A stretch of 64,000 bases of DNA from Candidatus Sulfopaludibacter sp. (GTDB taxonomy: Bacteria > Acidobacteriota > Terriglobia > Bryobacterales > Bryobacteraceae), in NCBI GenBank assembly GCA_031292755.1, contig JARLGM010000007.1, positions 28,533 through 92,532 on the forward strand. Direction: 5' to 3'. Both the position numbers and the translations under genes were made by a program. A model generated the notes under the pieces. That model was not told the origin of the DNA. It did not search any database and saw nothing but the letters and a program-made list of their open reading frames with translations. Positions 29,797 to 38,738 of this stretch are shown here, piece after piece. Numbering within the stretch: the stretch's first letter is position 1; each line of letters starts with the position of its first letter.

Positions 29797-29833
29797 GCGG
29801 TCACAACTATTAGTTCCCGCCGCCGCGTATTTC

Positions 29834-31108
29834 TTACAACTTGCGCGGGCGGATCACTTCTTCGTTCAGATAGGGCCGCAGGGCTTCGGGCACCAGGACG
29901 GTGCCGTCCTTCTGCTGGTAGTTCTCGACGATGGCGACCCAGGTGCGGCCCACGGCGAGGCCGCTGCCATTCAGGGTATGAGCAAACTCCGATTTTTTGC
30001 CGCTCTTGAAGCGGATTCCCGCCCGGCGCGCCTGGAACGCCTCGAAATTCGAGCAGGAGGAAATCTCTTTATAGCCGTTCTGCCCGGGCAACCAGACTTC
30101 AATGTCGTAGGTCTTGGCGGAGGAAAAACCCATGTCGCCGGTGGACAGCACCACCGTGCGAAACGGCAGGCACAGGCGGCGCAGAATGTCCTCGGCATCG
30201 GCGGTCAGTTTTTCCAGTTCGGCGTAGCTGTCCTCGGGGCGGGTGAACTTGACCAGTTCCACCTTCTGGAACTGGTGGACGCGGATGATGCCGCGGACAT
30301 CCCGCCCGTAGGAGCCTGCTTCGCTGCGGAAGCAGGGAGTGTAGGCGCAGAGGCGGATGGGCAGAGCGTCGCCCTCCAGGGTCTCATCCCGGTAAATGTT
30401 GGTGACCGGAACTTCGGCCGTAGGGATGAGCCAGAAGTCCTGACCTTCGCATTTGAAAAGGTCCTCTTTGAACTTGGGTAGCTGACCGGTGCCGAAGAGG
30501 CTTTGGGAATTCACCAGGAAGGGCGGCAGCACTTCGGTATAGCCGTGCTCGCGGGTGTGCACGTCGAGCATGAAGTTGATCAGCGCGCGCTCCAGTTTGG
30601 CGCCCATGTCCCAATACAAAGCGAAGCGGGCTCCGGTGATTTTGGCGGCGCGCTCCAGGTCCAGGATGCCGAGTTCCAGCCCCAGGTCCCAGTGCGGTTT
30701 GGGGGCGAAATCGTAAGTGCGGGGTTCGCCCACGCGGCGCACTTCCACGTTGTCATCGGCGTCTTTGCCCACCGGGACGGATTCGTGGGGGGTATTGGGA
30801 ATGCCGGTCAGCAGTTCCTGAAACTGGGTGTCCACGGACTTCACCTGCTCGTCCAGGGATGCGATCTCCGCCTTCATCACGCGGACCTGCTCCCGTTGCG
30901 CCGTGGCGTCCTTGCCCTCTCGCAACAGCGGTCCAATCTCGGCGCTCGCCTTGTTGACGGCGGCCTTCAGTTGCTCGGTCTGGGTGATGGCGGCGCGGCG
31001 GCGCTGGTCCAGGTCGCGAAACTGCTCCAGACTCGGCGGATTGCTGCGCGTTGCGAGCCGTTCGGCCACCCGATCGAAATGGTTCCGGAAGTATGAGAGA
31101 TCGTGCAT
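29834..31108 (-). CDS. serS: Seryl-tRNA synthetase
   Basis: 424-aa class II aminoacyl-tRNA synthetase that charges tRNA-Ser (and tRNA-Sec where present). The N-terminal tRNA-binding coiled coil occupies residues about 25-105 ([22 protein letters not shown]). Class II motif 2 is [27 protein letters not shown] and motif 3 is [32 protein letters not shown] is the serine/ATP-site block. Start at ATG 31108 gives the usual MHDLSYFR opening; an ATG three codons upstream (31117) is possible but has no ribosome-binding site. It is the only translation-system gene in this part of the window. Confidence 0.95.
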   Translation of the reverse strand: MHDLSYFRNHFDRVAERLATRSNPPSLEQFRDLDQRRRAAITQTEQLKAAVNKASAEIGPLLREGKDATAQREQVRVMKAEIASLDEQVKSVDTQFQELLTGIPNTPHESVPVGKDADDNVEVRRVGEPRTYDFAPKPHWDLGLELGILDLERAAKITGARFALYWDMGAKLERALINFMLDVHTREHGYTEVLPPFLVNSQSLFGTGQLPKFKEDLFKCEGQDFWLIPTAEVPVTNIYRDETLEGDALPIRLCAYTPCFRSEAGSYGRDVRGIIRVHQFQKVELVKFTRPEDSYAELEKLTADAEDILRRLCLPFRTVVLSTGDMGFSSAKTYDIEVWLPGQNGYKEISSCSNFEAFQARRAGIRFKSGKKSEFAHTLNGSGLAVGRTWVAIVENYQQKDGTVLVPEALRPYLNEEVIRPRKL

Positions 31109-31133
31109 TTCCTCCATGCTAGCGCACGGAGGA

Positions 31134-31274
31134 CTATTCCTCTTCTTCCTCGACTTTCACGGGTTCAAGATCCTCAGCCTCGAAAATCTGGCGGCAATCC
31201 AGACACTCTACGTAGTCCACGCCGTCTCTCCGGGCGATCATCTGCGTGCGGGTATGGTCACAAGCGGTCTGCAT
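31134..31274 (-). CDS. Small zinc-ribbon-like protein (46 aa)
   Basis: Tiny frame starting [20 protein letters not shown] and continuing [16 protein letters not shown], ending in a highly acidic tail (VKVEEEEE). It has C-x2-H (CDH) and, about 20 residues on, C-x2-C (CLDC), a plausible single zinc site. It lies between serS (26 bases downstream) and the divergent hemB. No ribosome-binding site is evident. Function unknown; the spacing of metal ligands and a sensible composition are the only support. Confidence 0.55.
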   Translation of the reverse strand: MQTACDHTRTQMIARRDGVDYVECLDCRQIFEAEDLEPVKVEEEEE

Positions 31275-31316
31275 AACAACGCTTAGATGAGATTTATTCT
31301 AACCGGAGGTTCGCCC

Positions 31317-32327
31317 ATGTCAAGCCCCCCCTTTGAGCGGTTACAATCGTGGGTAATGCCCTTCCCAACCCAACGCCTGCGCCGCTTGCGCGCTACCGAA
31401 TCCCTGCGAAGCCTGGTCCGCGAAACGCAGGTGCATCCGGGGCAGTTTATTTTGCCGCTTTTTGCGTGTCCGGGCGAGGGAATTCGCCGGGAAATCGGGT
31501 CGATGCCGGCGAACTACCAGATGTCGATCGACGAAATAGTGAAAGAATGCGTAGAGATCCGGGCGCTGGGGATCGGCGGCGTGATCCTGTTCGGTCTGCC
31601 GGAAAGCAAAGACGAAATGGCCACGGGAGCGTACGATGACGCGGGCATCGTACAACGCGCCATCCGGGCGATCCGCAAGGAGGTGCCCGGTCTGCTGATT
31701 ATGACCGACGTCTGCAATTGCGAGTACACCAGCCACGGGCACTGCGGATTCGTCAAAGACGGCGACGTGGACAACGACACCACCCTGCAATGGCTGGCCA
31801 AGACGGCGCTTTCGCACGCGCGGGCCGGCGCGGATATTGTGGCGCCCTCGGACATGATGGACGGGCGCGTATGGGCCATCCGGCAGGCTCTGGACGCCAA
31901 TGGCTACGAGAAGATTCCCATCCTGGCGTATGCCGCCAAGTTCGCTTCGGTGTTCTACGGGCCGTTTCGCGAGGCAGCGGAATCCACGCCGCAATTCGGC
32001 GACCGGCGGAGCTATCAGATGGACCCGGCCAACGGCCGCGAGGCCATGCGCGAGATCGAACTGGACCTTCAGGAAGGCGCCGACATGGTCATGGTCAAGC
32101 CGGCCATGCCGTACCTGGACCTGATCTACCAGGCGCGCCAGCGGTTCGACGTGCCCATCGCGGCGTACCAGGTGAGTGGGGAATATTCCATGATTATGGC
32201 GGCGGTGCGCAATGGCTGGCTAGATTACGACCGGGCCATGATGGAAAGCCTGACCTGTATTACCCGGGCGGGAGCGGGAATTATTCTGACGTACTTTGCC
32301 AAGCCGGCAGCGCGCCTGCTGGCGTAG
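31317..32327 (+). CDS. hemB: Delta-aminolevulinic acid dehydratase (porphobilinogen synthase)
   Basis: Condenses two 5-aminolevulinate molecules to porphobilinogen in haem and corrinoid synthesis. The family core is complete: [18 protein letters not shown], zinc-site cysteines in [14 protein letters not shown], the lysine segment [28 protein letters not shown], the Schiff-base lysine in [12 protein letters not shown], and [14 protein letters not shown] 31317 has an excellent ribosome-binding site (GGAGG, seven bases upstream). The alternative ATG 31356 ([10 protein letters not shown]) gives the more canonical family N-terminus and has TACAAT just upstream, so the start is uncertain by 13 codons. 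Haem demand fits the many multihaem proteins encoded nearby. Confidence 0.93.
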   Translation: MSSPPFERLQSWVMPFPTQRLRRLRATESLRSLVRETQVHPGQFILPLFACPGEGIRREIGSMPANYQMSIDEIVKECVEIRALGIGGVILFGLPESKDEMATGAYDDAGIVQRAIRAIRKEVPGLLIMTDVCNCEYTSHGHCGFVKDGDVDNDTTLQWLAKTALSHARAGADIVAPSDMMDGRVWAIRQALDANGYEKIPILAYAAKFASVFYGPFREAAESTPQFGDRRSYQMDPANGREAMREIELDLQEGADMVMVKPAMPYLDLIYQARQRFDVPIAAYQVSGEYSMIMAAVRNGWLDYDRAMMESLTCITRAGAGIILTYFAKPAARLLA

Positions 32328-32336
32328 GGAGTTCCT

Positions 32337-34238
32337 GTGCATAGACGATTGCCCTTCCTGGTCTTAATCGCCGCGGCAGTCGCGGGCGCGGTCAATTCCT
32401 CTATGCTCGTCTCCACCGATTGGCTGGCGCAGCACCTGAAGGATGATTCGCTGGTGATTCTGCACGTAGGAGCCCAAAAGGACTACGACGCCGGCCATAT
32501 TCCCGGCGCGCATCTGGTGACTCTGGCGGATATCTCGGTAACCGGCGCGACGGGCTTGCGGTTGGAACTGCCTCCTGTCGCCGGCCTGGAAAGGACCTTT
32601 GGCCGTTTGGGCGTGGGCGATGGCGCGCGCGTGGTGGTATACGCCGGGACCGATTCGGTGCAGTCGGCGACGCGCGTCTGGTTCACGCTGGATTCCCTGG
32701 GGGCCGGGGAGCGGACCGCGCTGCTGGATGGCGGGCTGGCCGCATGGCGAAACTCCGGCGGCGCGCTCAGCACGGAGGCCGCGAAATCGGAAGCTCGTAC
32801 GCTTACGGCGCACCTGGCGCAACGCGTGGCCACCGCCGAGTGGGTGCGTGCGCACCTGGAAGATCGCGAGGTTCAACTGCTGGATGCTCGGCTGCCCGAA
32901 TTCTATAACGGCATGAATGCCGGCGGTATGCCCCGTGCCGGCCATATTCCCGGCGCTCGCAGCGTGCCCTACAACAGTGCGTTCGGCGCGGACGGCAAGT
33001 TAAAAACGGCGGACGAACTGCGGAAGCTCGTGCGGGAATCGCCCCTGACCGTCTCCTATTGCCACATCGGCCAGCAGGCCACGGTGCTGTATTTCGTGGC
33101 GCGGTACCTGGGACAGGATGCGCGGCTGTACGACGGCTCGTTTCAGGAGTGGAGCCGGAGTCCGGAACTGCCGGTGGAATCCGCCGTGGCCCGGAAGATC
33201 GACGCGATTTTTTCTCCGCTGGCAGACAAAAACTCGCCGGGCGCGGCGGTGCTGGTGCGCAGTCGTGGCGGAGCCATCTTCCAGCGTGGGTACGGCATTC
33301 GCGACACCAGAACGCGCGCGCCCATCGATGAGCATACCGGCTTCCGGCTGGCGTCTGTCACCAAGCAGTTCACGGCGATGGCGGTGATGCTGCTGATCCA
33401 CGACGGAAAGCTGCAACTGGACCAGAAGCTGACCGGCATTTTTCCGGACTTCCCGGCGTACGGTGGCGCGATCGCCATCCGGCACCTGCTGACGCATACG
33501 TCGGGACTGCCGGATTATGAGGATCTGATGGGTCCCGGCTGGAGTCCGGTGCACCAGATTCAGGATGGCGACGTGCTGGAGTTGCTGAAGCATCAGTCGG
33601 CCGGCAAATTCGCGCCGGGAACAAGCTGGGAATACAGCAATTCCGGCTACGTGATGCTGGGGCTGGTTGTGGCGAAGGTCTCGGGTGAGCCCTTCGGTGA
33701 GTTCCTGCGCCGGCGAATCTTCGCGCCGCTCCATATGGACGGGACCCTGGTCTACCTAAAGGGCGGGGACAGCGTGCCCAATCGCGCCTATGGGCACTCG
33801 AAGAGCGCCGGCGGCTTCGAGGAGACGGACCAGAGTTCCACCTCGGCCACGCAGGGCGATGGCGGCGTGTATTCCAATCTGGCGGACCTGGCGAAGTGGG
33901 ACGAAGCGCTGGAGAAGCACACCCTGCTGAGCGACGCGGAGATGAGCGCCGCGGTGACGCCGGTCACGCTGGCAAACGGGCAGCCGGCGAAATGGCCGGC
34001 AACGCCCGGCGGGGACAATCTGGCGCCGGGCAAGCCCGTCTCCTACGGCTTCGGGTGGTTTCTGGATCCCTACCATTCGCACCCGCGCATGTGGCACTTC
34101 GGCAGCACCATGGGATTCGGTACGGCCATCGAGCGTTTCCCGGCGGACCAGGTGAGCGTCATTGTGCTGTGCAACCGGACCGACCTGGACGCCGGCAAAC
34201 TGGCGCTCCAGGTGGCGGACGTCATGTTCGGACAGTGA
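32337..34238 (+). CDS. Exported double-rhodanese fused to a class C beta-lactamase-like serine hydrolase
   Basis: 633-aa three-domain protein with signal peptide (LPFLVLIAAAVAGAV). The first rhodanese domain (about 25-140) has the fold motifs (HVGAQKDYDAGHIPGAHLV) but its active-site loop reads VVYAGTDSVQSATR, with no cysteine. The second (about 160-280) has LLDARLPEFYNG and the loop SYCHIGQQATVLYF with the catalytic Cys. The C-terminal 340 residues are a penicillin-binding/beta-lactamase-like hydrolase: SVTKQFTAM (S-x-x-K), YSNSGYVML (Y-x-N), and HFGSTMGF replacing the KTG-type motif. It starts with GTG nine bases after the hemB stop region, with ribosome-binding site AGGGAG. Probably periplasmic; substrates unknown. 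The fusion is unusual. Confidence 0.85.
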   Translation: MHRRLPFLVLIAAAVAGAVNSSMLVSTDWLAQHLKDDSLVILHVGAQKDYDAGHIPGAHLVTLADISVTGATGLRLELPPVAGLERTFGRLGVGDGARVVVYAGTDSVQSATRVWFTLDSLGAGERTALLDGGLAAWRNSGGALSTEAAKSEARTLTAHLAQRVATAEWVRAHLEDREVQLLDARLPEFYNGMNAGGMPRAGHIPGARSVPYNSAFGADGKLKTADELRKLVRESPLTVSYCHIGQQATVLYFVARYLGQDARLYDGSFQEWSRSPELPVESAVARKIDAIFSPLADKNSPGAAVLVRSRGGAIFQRGYGIRDTRTRAPIDEHTGFRLASVTKQFTAMAVMLLIHDGKLQLDQKLTGIFPDFPAYGGAIAIRHLLTHTSGLPDYEDLMGPGWSPVHQIQDGDVLELLKHQSAGKFAPGTSWEYSNSGYVMLGLVVAKVSGEPFGEFLRRRIFAPLHMDGTLVYLKGGDSVPNRAYGHSKSAGGFEETDQSSTSATQGDGGVYSNLADLAKWDEALEKHTLLSDAEMSAAVTPVTLANGQPAKWPATPGGDNLAPGKPVSYGFGWFLDPYHSHPRMWHFGSTMGFGTAIERFPADQVSVIVLCNRTDLDAGKLALQVADVMFGQ

Positions 34239-34313
34239 GACAGACACGCAAGCATACTTCGACGCGGAAACGGATCTGACGAAGTTCGCTCGGGTGCCTA
34301 AAAACGGCTGGTG

Positions 34314-36074
34314 TCACGGCAGGATCACCTCATTGGAGAGCGGGCAGATCGAGATTCGATCCCGCAGCACGGCGAAAGCGCGCAGCCTTGTCCCTTTTGT
34401 CGCGATGGCCGGTCCTTCCCAACCGGTATTGATGTCCGTGATGCCCGGCACAACAGCGGCGACATCTTCGCGCGGAATCGCCATTTCGCCGAAGCCGGCA
34501 ACTGTGCCGTCCGGCGATGCGAAGACGATCTGCCGGGGAGGCCTGCGGCCTTCTTTGTCCCAGGCCCACCCTGCCAGTGAAACCACGCCCGGTTCGAGCA
34601 CGCCCGGTTGAAGACCGTCGATCCAGCCCATGCAATGGTCCGCTGTATATACCCGGTATGCCGACCAGATCGAAATGGGCGGAGGCGCCGGCACTGCGGG
34701 CAGCCGCCCTTCGAGTTCACCGCGGCCGGGGCCCAGGCGATGACTGTGCAGGTACCCGTACCAGACAGGCATCGACGCCACCGCCGGATTCAACGCGCCG
34801 GCGGCTGCCGGGTCTGAAGGGTCGCGCATCACCGCGAGATACGCGCGGTTCAGGCGGACCTGACGGACCGCCGCCACCCTTTCGTAAGCATGGAACCGCC
34901 CCGCGCTCGCGACCATCAGGACCAGCAGGCCGCATTGCACTGCTGCCAGGGCGAGAGGGCGCGGAGTCTTGCGTGCGGCCCAACTCAGGACCAGCGTTGC
35001 GAAGGCAGCCCAGAACAACAGAGCCACGCACTGATAGCGGCTGGCAGCCGCTTGAGCCACGCCGAACCTGAGCCGGCCCAGGCTGGTGACGCCGGCGGTG
35101 GAGATTGTGAAAAGCATGATGGCGGCCAGGAAGGGGGTCAAGGGATCGGGCTTCGGCCGGCGGAAACACAAGTGTCTCAGGGCCGTCACGATCGAAATCA
35201 GGATTGCAGCGACCGCGAGCAGTTCTGAAAGTATGAATCCAGCCGACCCCGGCGGCAGCAGGGTATTCCAGGTCGCGCCAAAATAATGGACGACATATTC
35301 CGCCATGGAGAGAGGATGTCGAATGGCTTCCAGACCTTCCCCGGATACGCCACCCACCGAGTGAAATCGCCAGAAATACACGGCCACGGCAGCCGACGCT
35401 ACACCGCCAATCAGGACGCGAGTCTTTCGGGGGAACCGAAGAGAGAAGCTGAGTAGAAGAAGGATGGGCCAGACCAGCAGCCCGTCCAGACGGCTACCTT
35501 CGGCAAGCAGGGCCGCAAACAGGGAAAGGGCCAGCGGTCCCGAGATCCAGCGGCGGCCGCCCGGGACGGCCCTCGACGAGTGCCACACGGCGCCCGCAAA
35601 GGATGCGACGGCGGCCAATCCGGTAAAAACAAAACCCACCTCGAAATACCAGATGAGATCGTCCACCTGCACGGGGTTGAGCGCGCAAAACACGATAAAG
35701 CCCACGGCTGTCGCCAGCGCCGGCCCGCGCAATTGTCCCGAGCGCCGGATCATCCAGAAAAAAATCATCGCCACACAGATCGGAATCAGGCAAAGTTCGA
35801 TCTGCAACGAAATATTCCTGCCTCCGAAGAAACGCAGATCCGCAAAGCCCGCGAGCTTACCTATAACCAGCCGCGATTCATCGGACTGTAACCACACGCG
35901 CGACCAGAATGGCAGGCCGGCAGGCTTCATCGCAACGTTGACATACTCCCACTGGTCCCAGAAAATCACGGGGCAGTAAGTCCGGTAGATCATCAACGCG
36001 GCGGCAAGGGCCGTGTAGAGTCCCATGCCGGCGACAAGAAGGGACAGGGCGGCCCGAAGCCGCGAAGATGCCAT
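34314..36074 (-). CDS. Polytopic membrane protein with C-terminal GWA-type beta-sandwich domain, polysaccharide locus
   Basis: 586-aa protein with about ten transmembrane segments spread over residues 10-400 (LSLLVAGMGLYTALAAALMI, ICVAMIFFWMI, LALSLFAALLAEG, IMLFTISTAGVTSLG, LALAAVQCGLLVLMVASAG). A soluble C-terminal domain of about 150 residues contains PGVVSLAGWAWDKEG. The helix pattern and a DQWEYVN loop resemble membrane glycosyltransferase-like or PMT-type proteins, but no catalytic motif is certain. It is the last of three to four same-strand genes with a GT9-like and a pyruvyltransferase gene, which suggests a role in making or exporting surface glycans. Confidence 0.65.
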   Translation of the reverse strand: MASSRLRAALSLLVAGMGLYTALAAALMIYRTYCPVIFWDQWEYVNVAMKPAGLPFWSRVWLQSDESRLVIGKLAGFADLRFFGGRNISLQIELCLIPICVAMIFFWMIRRSGQLRGPALATAVGFIVFCALNPVQVDDLIWYFEVGFVFTGLAAVASFAGAVWHSSRAVPGGRRWISGPLALSLFAALLAEGSRLDGLLVWPILLLLSFSLRFPRKTRVLIGGVASAAVAVYFWRFHSVGGVSGEGLEAIRHPLSMAEYVVHYFGATWNTLLPPGSAGFILSELLAVAAILISIVTALRHLCFRRPKPDPLTPFLAAIMLFTISTAGVTSLGRLRFGVAQAAASRYQCVALLFWAAFATLVLSWAARKTPRPLALAAVQCGLLVLMVASAGRFHAYERVAAVRQVRLNRAYLAVMRDPSDPAAAGALNPAVASMPVWYGYLHSHRLGPGRGELEGRLPAVPAPPPISIWSAYRVYTADHCMGWIDGLQPGVLEPGVVSLAGWAWDKEGRRPPRQIVFASPDGTVAGFGEMAIPREDVAAVVPGITDINTGWEGPAIATKGTRLRAFAVLRDRISICPLSNEVILP

Positions 36075-36094
36075 GACGACATCGTAGCGTACGC

Positions 36095-36280
36095 TTACTG
36101 CTCAGATCGCCGCGCGAGATACAGGCCGTGTTTGGTGGGCACGAAACAACGGTCGGCGGGCGGGACTGCCAACTGTCGCAGGCAATCGGTCACCGCGGAG
36201 AAGACTGGCGGGATGTCGAGATCGTCCAGGGCACGTCCACTCAGATCACCCTCAGTTGCGGGTTCCGGACCCATGCCCAC
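36095..36280 (-). CDS. Possible small protein in the polysaccharide locus
   Basis: 61-codon frame overlapping the end of the GT9-like gene by 40 bases. The C-terminal part, DLDIPPVFSAVTDCLRQLAV then CFVPTKHGLYLARRSEQ, is protein-like, but the first 15 residues are antisense-like read-through of the neighbour's frame. The true start may be later. No family is recognised. It lies between the GT9-like and the membrane-protein genes. Confidence 0.35.
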   Translation of the reverse strand: MGMGPEPATEGDLSGRALDDLDIPPVFSAVTDCLRQLAVPPADRCFVPTKHGLYLARRSEQ

Positions 36281-37536
36281 GCATAGTTGGGCGATTCGGC
36301 GCCGGCCGCGAGGGAAGTCGCAATTTCGAGGCTGGCCGCGGAGAAGTTGCGAGGAAAGGTCACCTGCCAGTGTACCGATTCGGCCGGCTGCACTTCGCGC
36401 GTGCTCTGGTGAATGGTCGCGCCGCTCGCGTCGCGCAAGTGAAACGAAAACCTGACCGGCGCGGATTCGGGATGCTCGACGCTCAGGTCGGCTTGCAGGC
36501 AGTTGTGGCCCGCCAACAGAATTTCCTCAAACACGATACGCGGAGGAGGGGCTTCCGGCGCGCCGGGATGCAGAAACACGCCGTTCTCTTCAGGGGCGAG
36601 TTTGGTCCATCCGCCGCCCTCCAGCGTGACGCGGGCTGGATCGACTCCGCCGATGAGCGGCAGCCGGGAAGACTCCGCAGCCACGGCCTGGAGCAGGTCG
36701 CTATATAGAGAAGCGAGGCGCGGACGATCGCCACACAGTCGCCGCACAATGTCTACGAATTCCGCTCGTCCGGCGGGCAGGACATAGCCGTTGGGGCCAA
36801 TGGGAAAAGCATTGACCGGTTCCAGCGGCAGATCCACAATGCGCGGCGCCTTCAGGCCTTCGGCGATGGCGGACGCCAACCCGGGATTGCCGATGAAGAC
36901 GCGCGCCTGCTGGATCAACCCGGCCATCTCCAGATAATCCGCGCACTTGCGAATGCGGCCCGGGATGCCGGCCACGCTGCGCCACTCTTCGGGAATCGCC
37001 AGGATCAGGATGTCGTCGAAATAAAGCATCAGATCGCGCAGGAATTCTTCCGTCAAGGTCCGATAGCGGGGAGTGAGCGCCAGCACCACTTCACCGGCCT
37101 CCGGAAGGTCCTCGGGCACGCGGAGGAACGGCGAGACGGCGTCGATTTCGGCGTGCACGGCCAGCGCATGCGCGTGCATCAGGTGAAGGTGCAGGGCATC
37201 CTGCCTGCGAAACCGATCGAGCACGTAATCGACGTCGATACATTCCGGGTCTACCGACTCGAGCGGCACACCGGCGGACACCAGGGTCACGCGGTCCACA
37301 TAGTCCTGCGCCAGCAGAAGCGGAACCAGGGCTCGCGCATTTTCCTCGGTGAGGCGCCGCAGGGGATTGGGATCGCGATAGACGTTGAGGACGAGATGGC
37401 GAATTCCCAGTGCCCGGACCGCCGGCAGAGAGTAGATCACGTCGCCGGCATTGCCGCTGTGGATCCCGGACACCCGCGGAGCAGCGTGACCGGTGCCGCC
37501 GAAGTCTTCGATCGTTTTGAACTTAATAGAGACCAT
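36241..37536 (-). CDS. Glycosyltransferase-9 (heptosyltransferase-like) protein with C-terminal beta-sandwich
   Basis: 431-aa cytoplasmic protein. The N-terminal loop GIHSGNAGDVIYSLPAVRALG is the nucleotide-sugar-facing motif of ADP-heptose:LPS heptosyltransferase-like (GT-B fold) proteins. The second half of the fold includes RVFIGNPGLASAIAEGLKAPRIVDLP. Residues about 300-431 form an added beta-rich domain (PPPRIVFEEILLAGHNCLQADL, WQVTFPRNFSAASLEIATSL). ATG 37536 overlaps the upstream pyruvyltransferase gene by 14 bases. Probably transfers a sugar onto surface polysaccharide; donor and acceptor unknown. Confidence 0.72.
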   Translation of the reverse strand: MVSIKFKTIEDFGGTGHAAPRVSGIHSGNAGDVIYSLPAVRALGIRHLVLNVYRDPNPLRRLTEENARALVPLLLAQDYVDRVTLVSAGVPLESVDPECIDVDYVLDRFRRQDALHLHLMHAHALAVHAEIDAVSPFLRVPEDLPEAGEVVLALTPRYRTLTEEFLRDLMLYFDDILILAIPEEWRSVAGIPGRIRKCADYLEMAGLIQQARVFIGNPGLASAIAEGLKAPRIVDLPLEPVNAFPIGPNGYVLPAGRAEFVDIVRRLCGDRPRLASLYSDLLQAVAAESSRLPLIGGVDPARVTLEGGGWTKLAPEENGVFLHPGAPEAPPPRIVFEEILLAGHNCLQADLSVEHPESAPVRFSFHLRDASGATIHQSTREVQPAESVHWQVTFPRNFSAASLEIATSLAAGAESPNYAWAWVRNPQLRVI

Positions 37537-38533
37537 GTTCTTGCAGGGCGTTTCGCAGGAGATCCAGGTATTGCGCTTCCCGGATTCGTTTCCAGTTGAA
37601 CAGACTTCTCACCGCAGGGTCCGGTTCGAACTGCTCCAGAAAGGCGGGCACATCCTCAGGCGCCAGGACATAAATGAAGGGACAGATTTCTGCCGCGGAA
37701 GCCGCGCGCGGCTCTGAGTTAGTCAGGATGGCCGGCTTCAGCAGGGAGTTGGCGATCAGTGCACTGTGCAGGCGCGTCGAAATTACCAGGTCGCAATCGG
37801 AGACGATGCGGTAGTAGTCGCCGGCGTCGTAGGAATAACAAACCGGGCAGCCGAGGCTCGCGGAAAACTCGAGATGCTCATCAATGTAGTTACAGACAAT
37901 CTTGACGCTATACCGGGATCGCAGGGCAGGCAATAACCGCAACATGCGGGCCTTCAGATCTTCGGTCACAGACTGGTTGGGGACGCGACCGCTTTGCAGG
38001 ACGACGGCGAGAGTTTTGAGCGCTCTCGCGGGGTATTCGTAGGGCGCGGAGAAGAGCGCGGGACAGGGCATCATACGGGCGGTAAGGCCGAGGGCCTGAA
38101 GCGCCTCCGTGGCGATGCGGCCGCGCGTGACAATCAGGGCTCGCGAGAGCATCCGGAGGTCCTCTGGAGTGCAAGGCAACTCCGCGGCCGGGTAGTCGAT
38201 GCCCAGGTAGAAGACCGGCACCGTGGAGCTGTGGAGAACGCGGGCCAGCGGTTCCAGATGCGGGCCTAGCCATTCCGGCGTCCCGGCAATGACCACGAGA
38301 TCGACGGCTGCGAGTTCGCCGGCGGGTTGGTAGGAGTTTCCCAGCAGGTGAGGCCGCCGTGCGGACGCCGCCCAGGGTTCCAGGAAACAATCCGGGCTGC
38401 GGTCATAGAGAAGCCAATTTAATGCGCGGTCTGAGTATAGGGTACGGAATAAGTGCCGGATTCCGCGGGCAATCCACTCGTCCCCGGGATTCCATTGACG
38501 GGTGGAAGCGCAGAGGATCTGTAAGGGCCTCAA
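37523..38533 (-). CDS. Polysaccharide pyruvyl transferase family protein
   Basis: 336-aa protein with the family pattern: N-terminal RQWNPGDEWIARGIRHLF, central VDLVVIAGTPEWLGP and VPVFYLGIDYPA, and the late motif YYRIVSDCDLVISTRLHSALIANSL, which is diagnostic for PS_pyruv_trans proteins. Members add ketal pyruvate to exopolysaccharide sugars (for example the CsaB and EpsO types). It starts with TTG and a GGAG ribosome-binding site five bases upstream. First gene of the leftward polysaccharide operon, divergent from the GT2 gene. Confidence 0.82.
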   Translation of the reverse strand: MRPLQILCASTRQWNPGDEWIARGIRHLFRTLYSDRALNWLLYDRSPDCFLEPWAASARRPHLLGNSYQPAGELAAVDLVVIAGTPEWLGPHLEPLARVLHSSTVPVFYLGIDYPAAELPCTPEDLRMLSRALIVTRGRIATEALQALGLTARMMPCPALFSAPYEYPARALKTLAVVLQSGRVPNQSVTEDLKARMLRLLPALRSRYSVKIVCNYIDEHLEFSASLGCPVCYSYDAGDYYRIVSDCDLVISTRLHSALIANSLLKPAILTNSEPRAASAAEICPFIYVLAPEDVPAFLEQFEPDPAVRSLFNWKRIREAQYLDLLRNALQEHGLY

Positions 38534-38629
38534 TGGATCTCCGCTGTGCGTAGTGGTTTTCTCAAGACCAGTCTAGCTCACCAAGGGTAACTTCGTTCCG
38601 CTTCGCAGAGGCGCCGCGGTGGCGTGTGG

Positions 38630-38635
38630 TATACT
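38630..38635 (+). promoter_or_regulatory. Possible -10 box upstream of the GT2 gene and its leader ORF
   Basis: TATACT at 38630-38635 would start transcripts near 38642. No convincing -35 is visible. The region 38534-38738 between the divergent polysaccharide genes also holds a 29-codon reading frame (38656-38745, MATITNRRLAEV...) whose TAA overlaps the GT2 ATG (ATGGTAA). Confidence 0.35.
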
Positions 38636-38738
38636 CGATTTTCCTATTGTCCTGCATGGCGACTATTACTAATAGGCGTCTCGCGGAAGTCTCGCCCGAA
38701 TGTTCTCTCGTAGTGACTGTTGGGGCGATGGCTGCTAT

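Noticed and set aside
31287..31316. Longer hemB start at ATG 31287
   Set aside because: No ribosome-binding site, untypical N-terminus, and a strong GGAGG site favours ATG 31317 (or the family-like ATG 31356).
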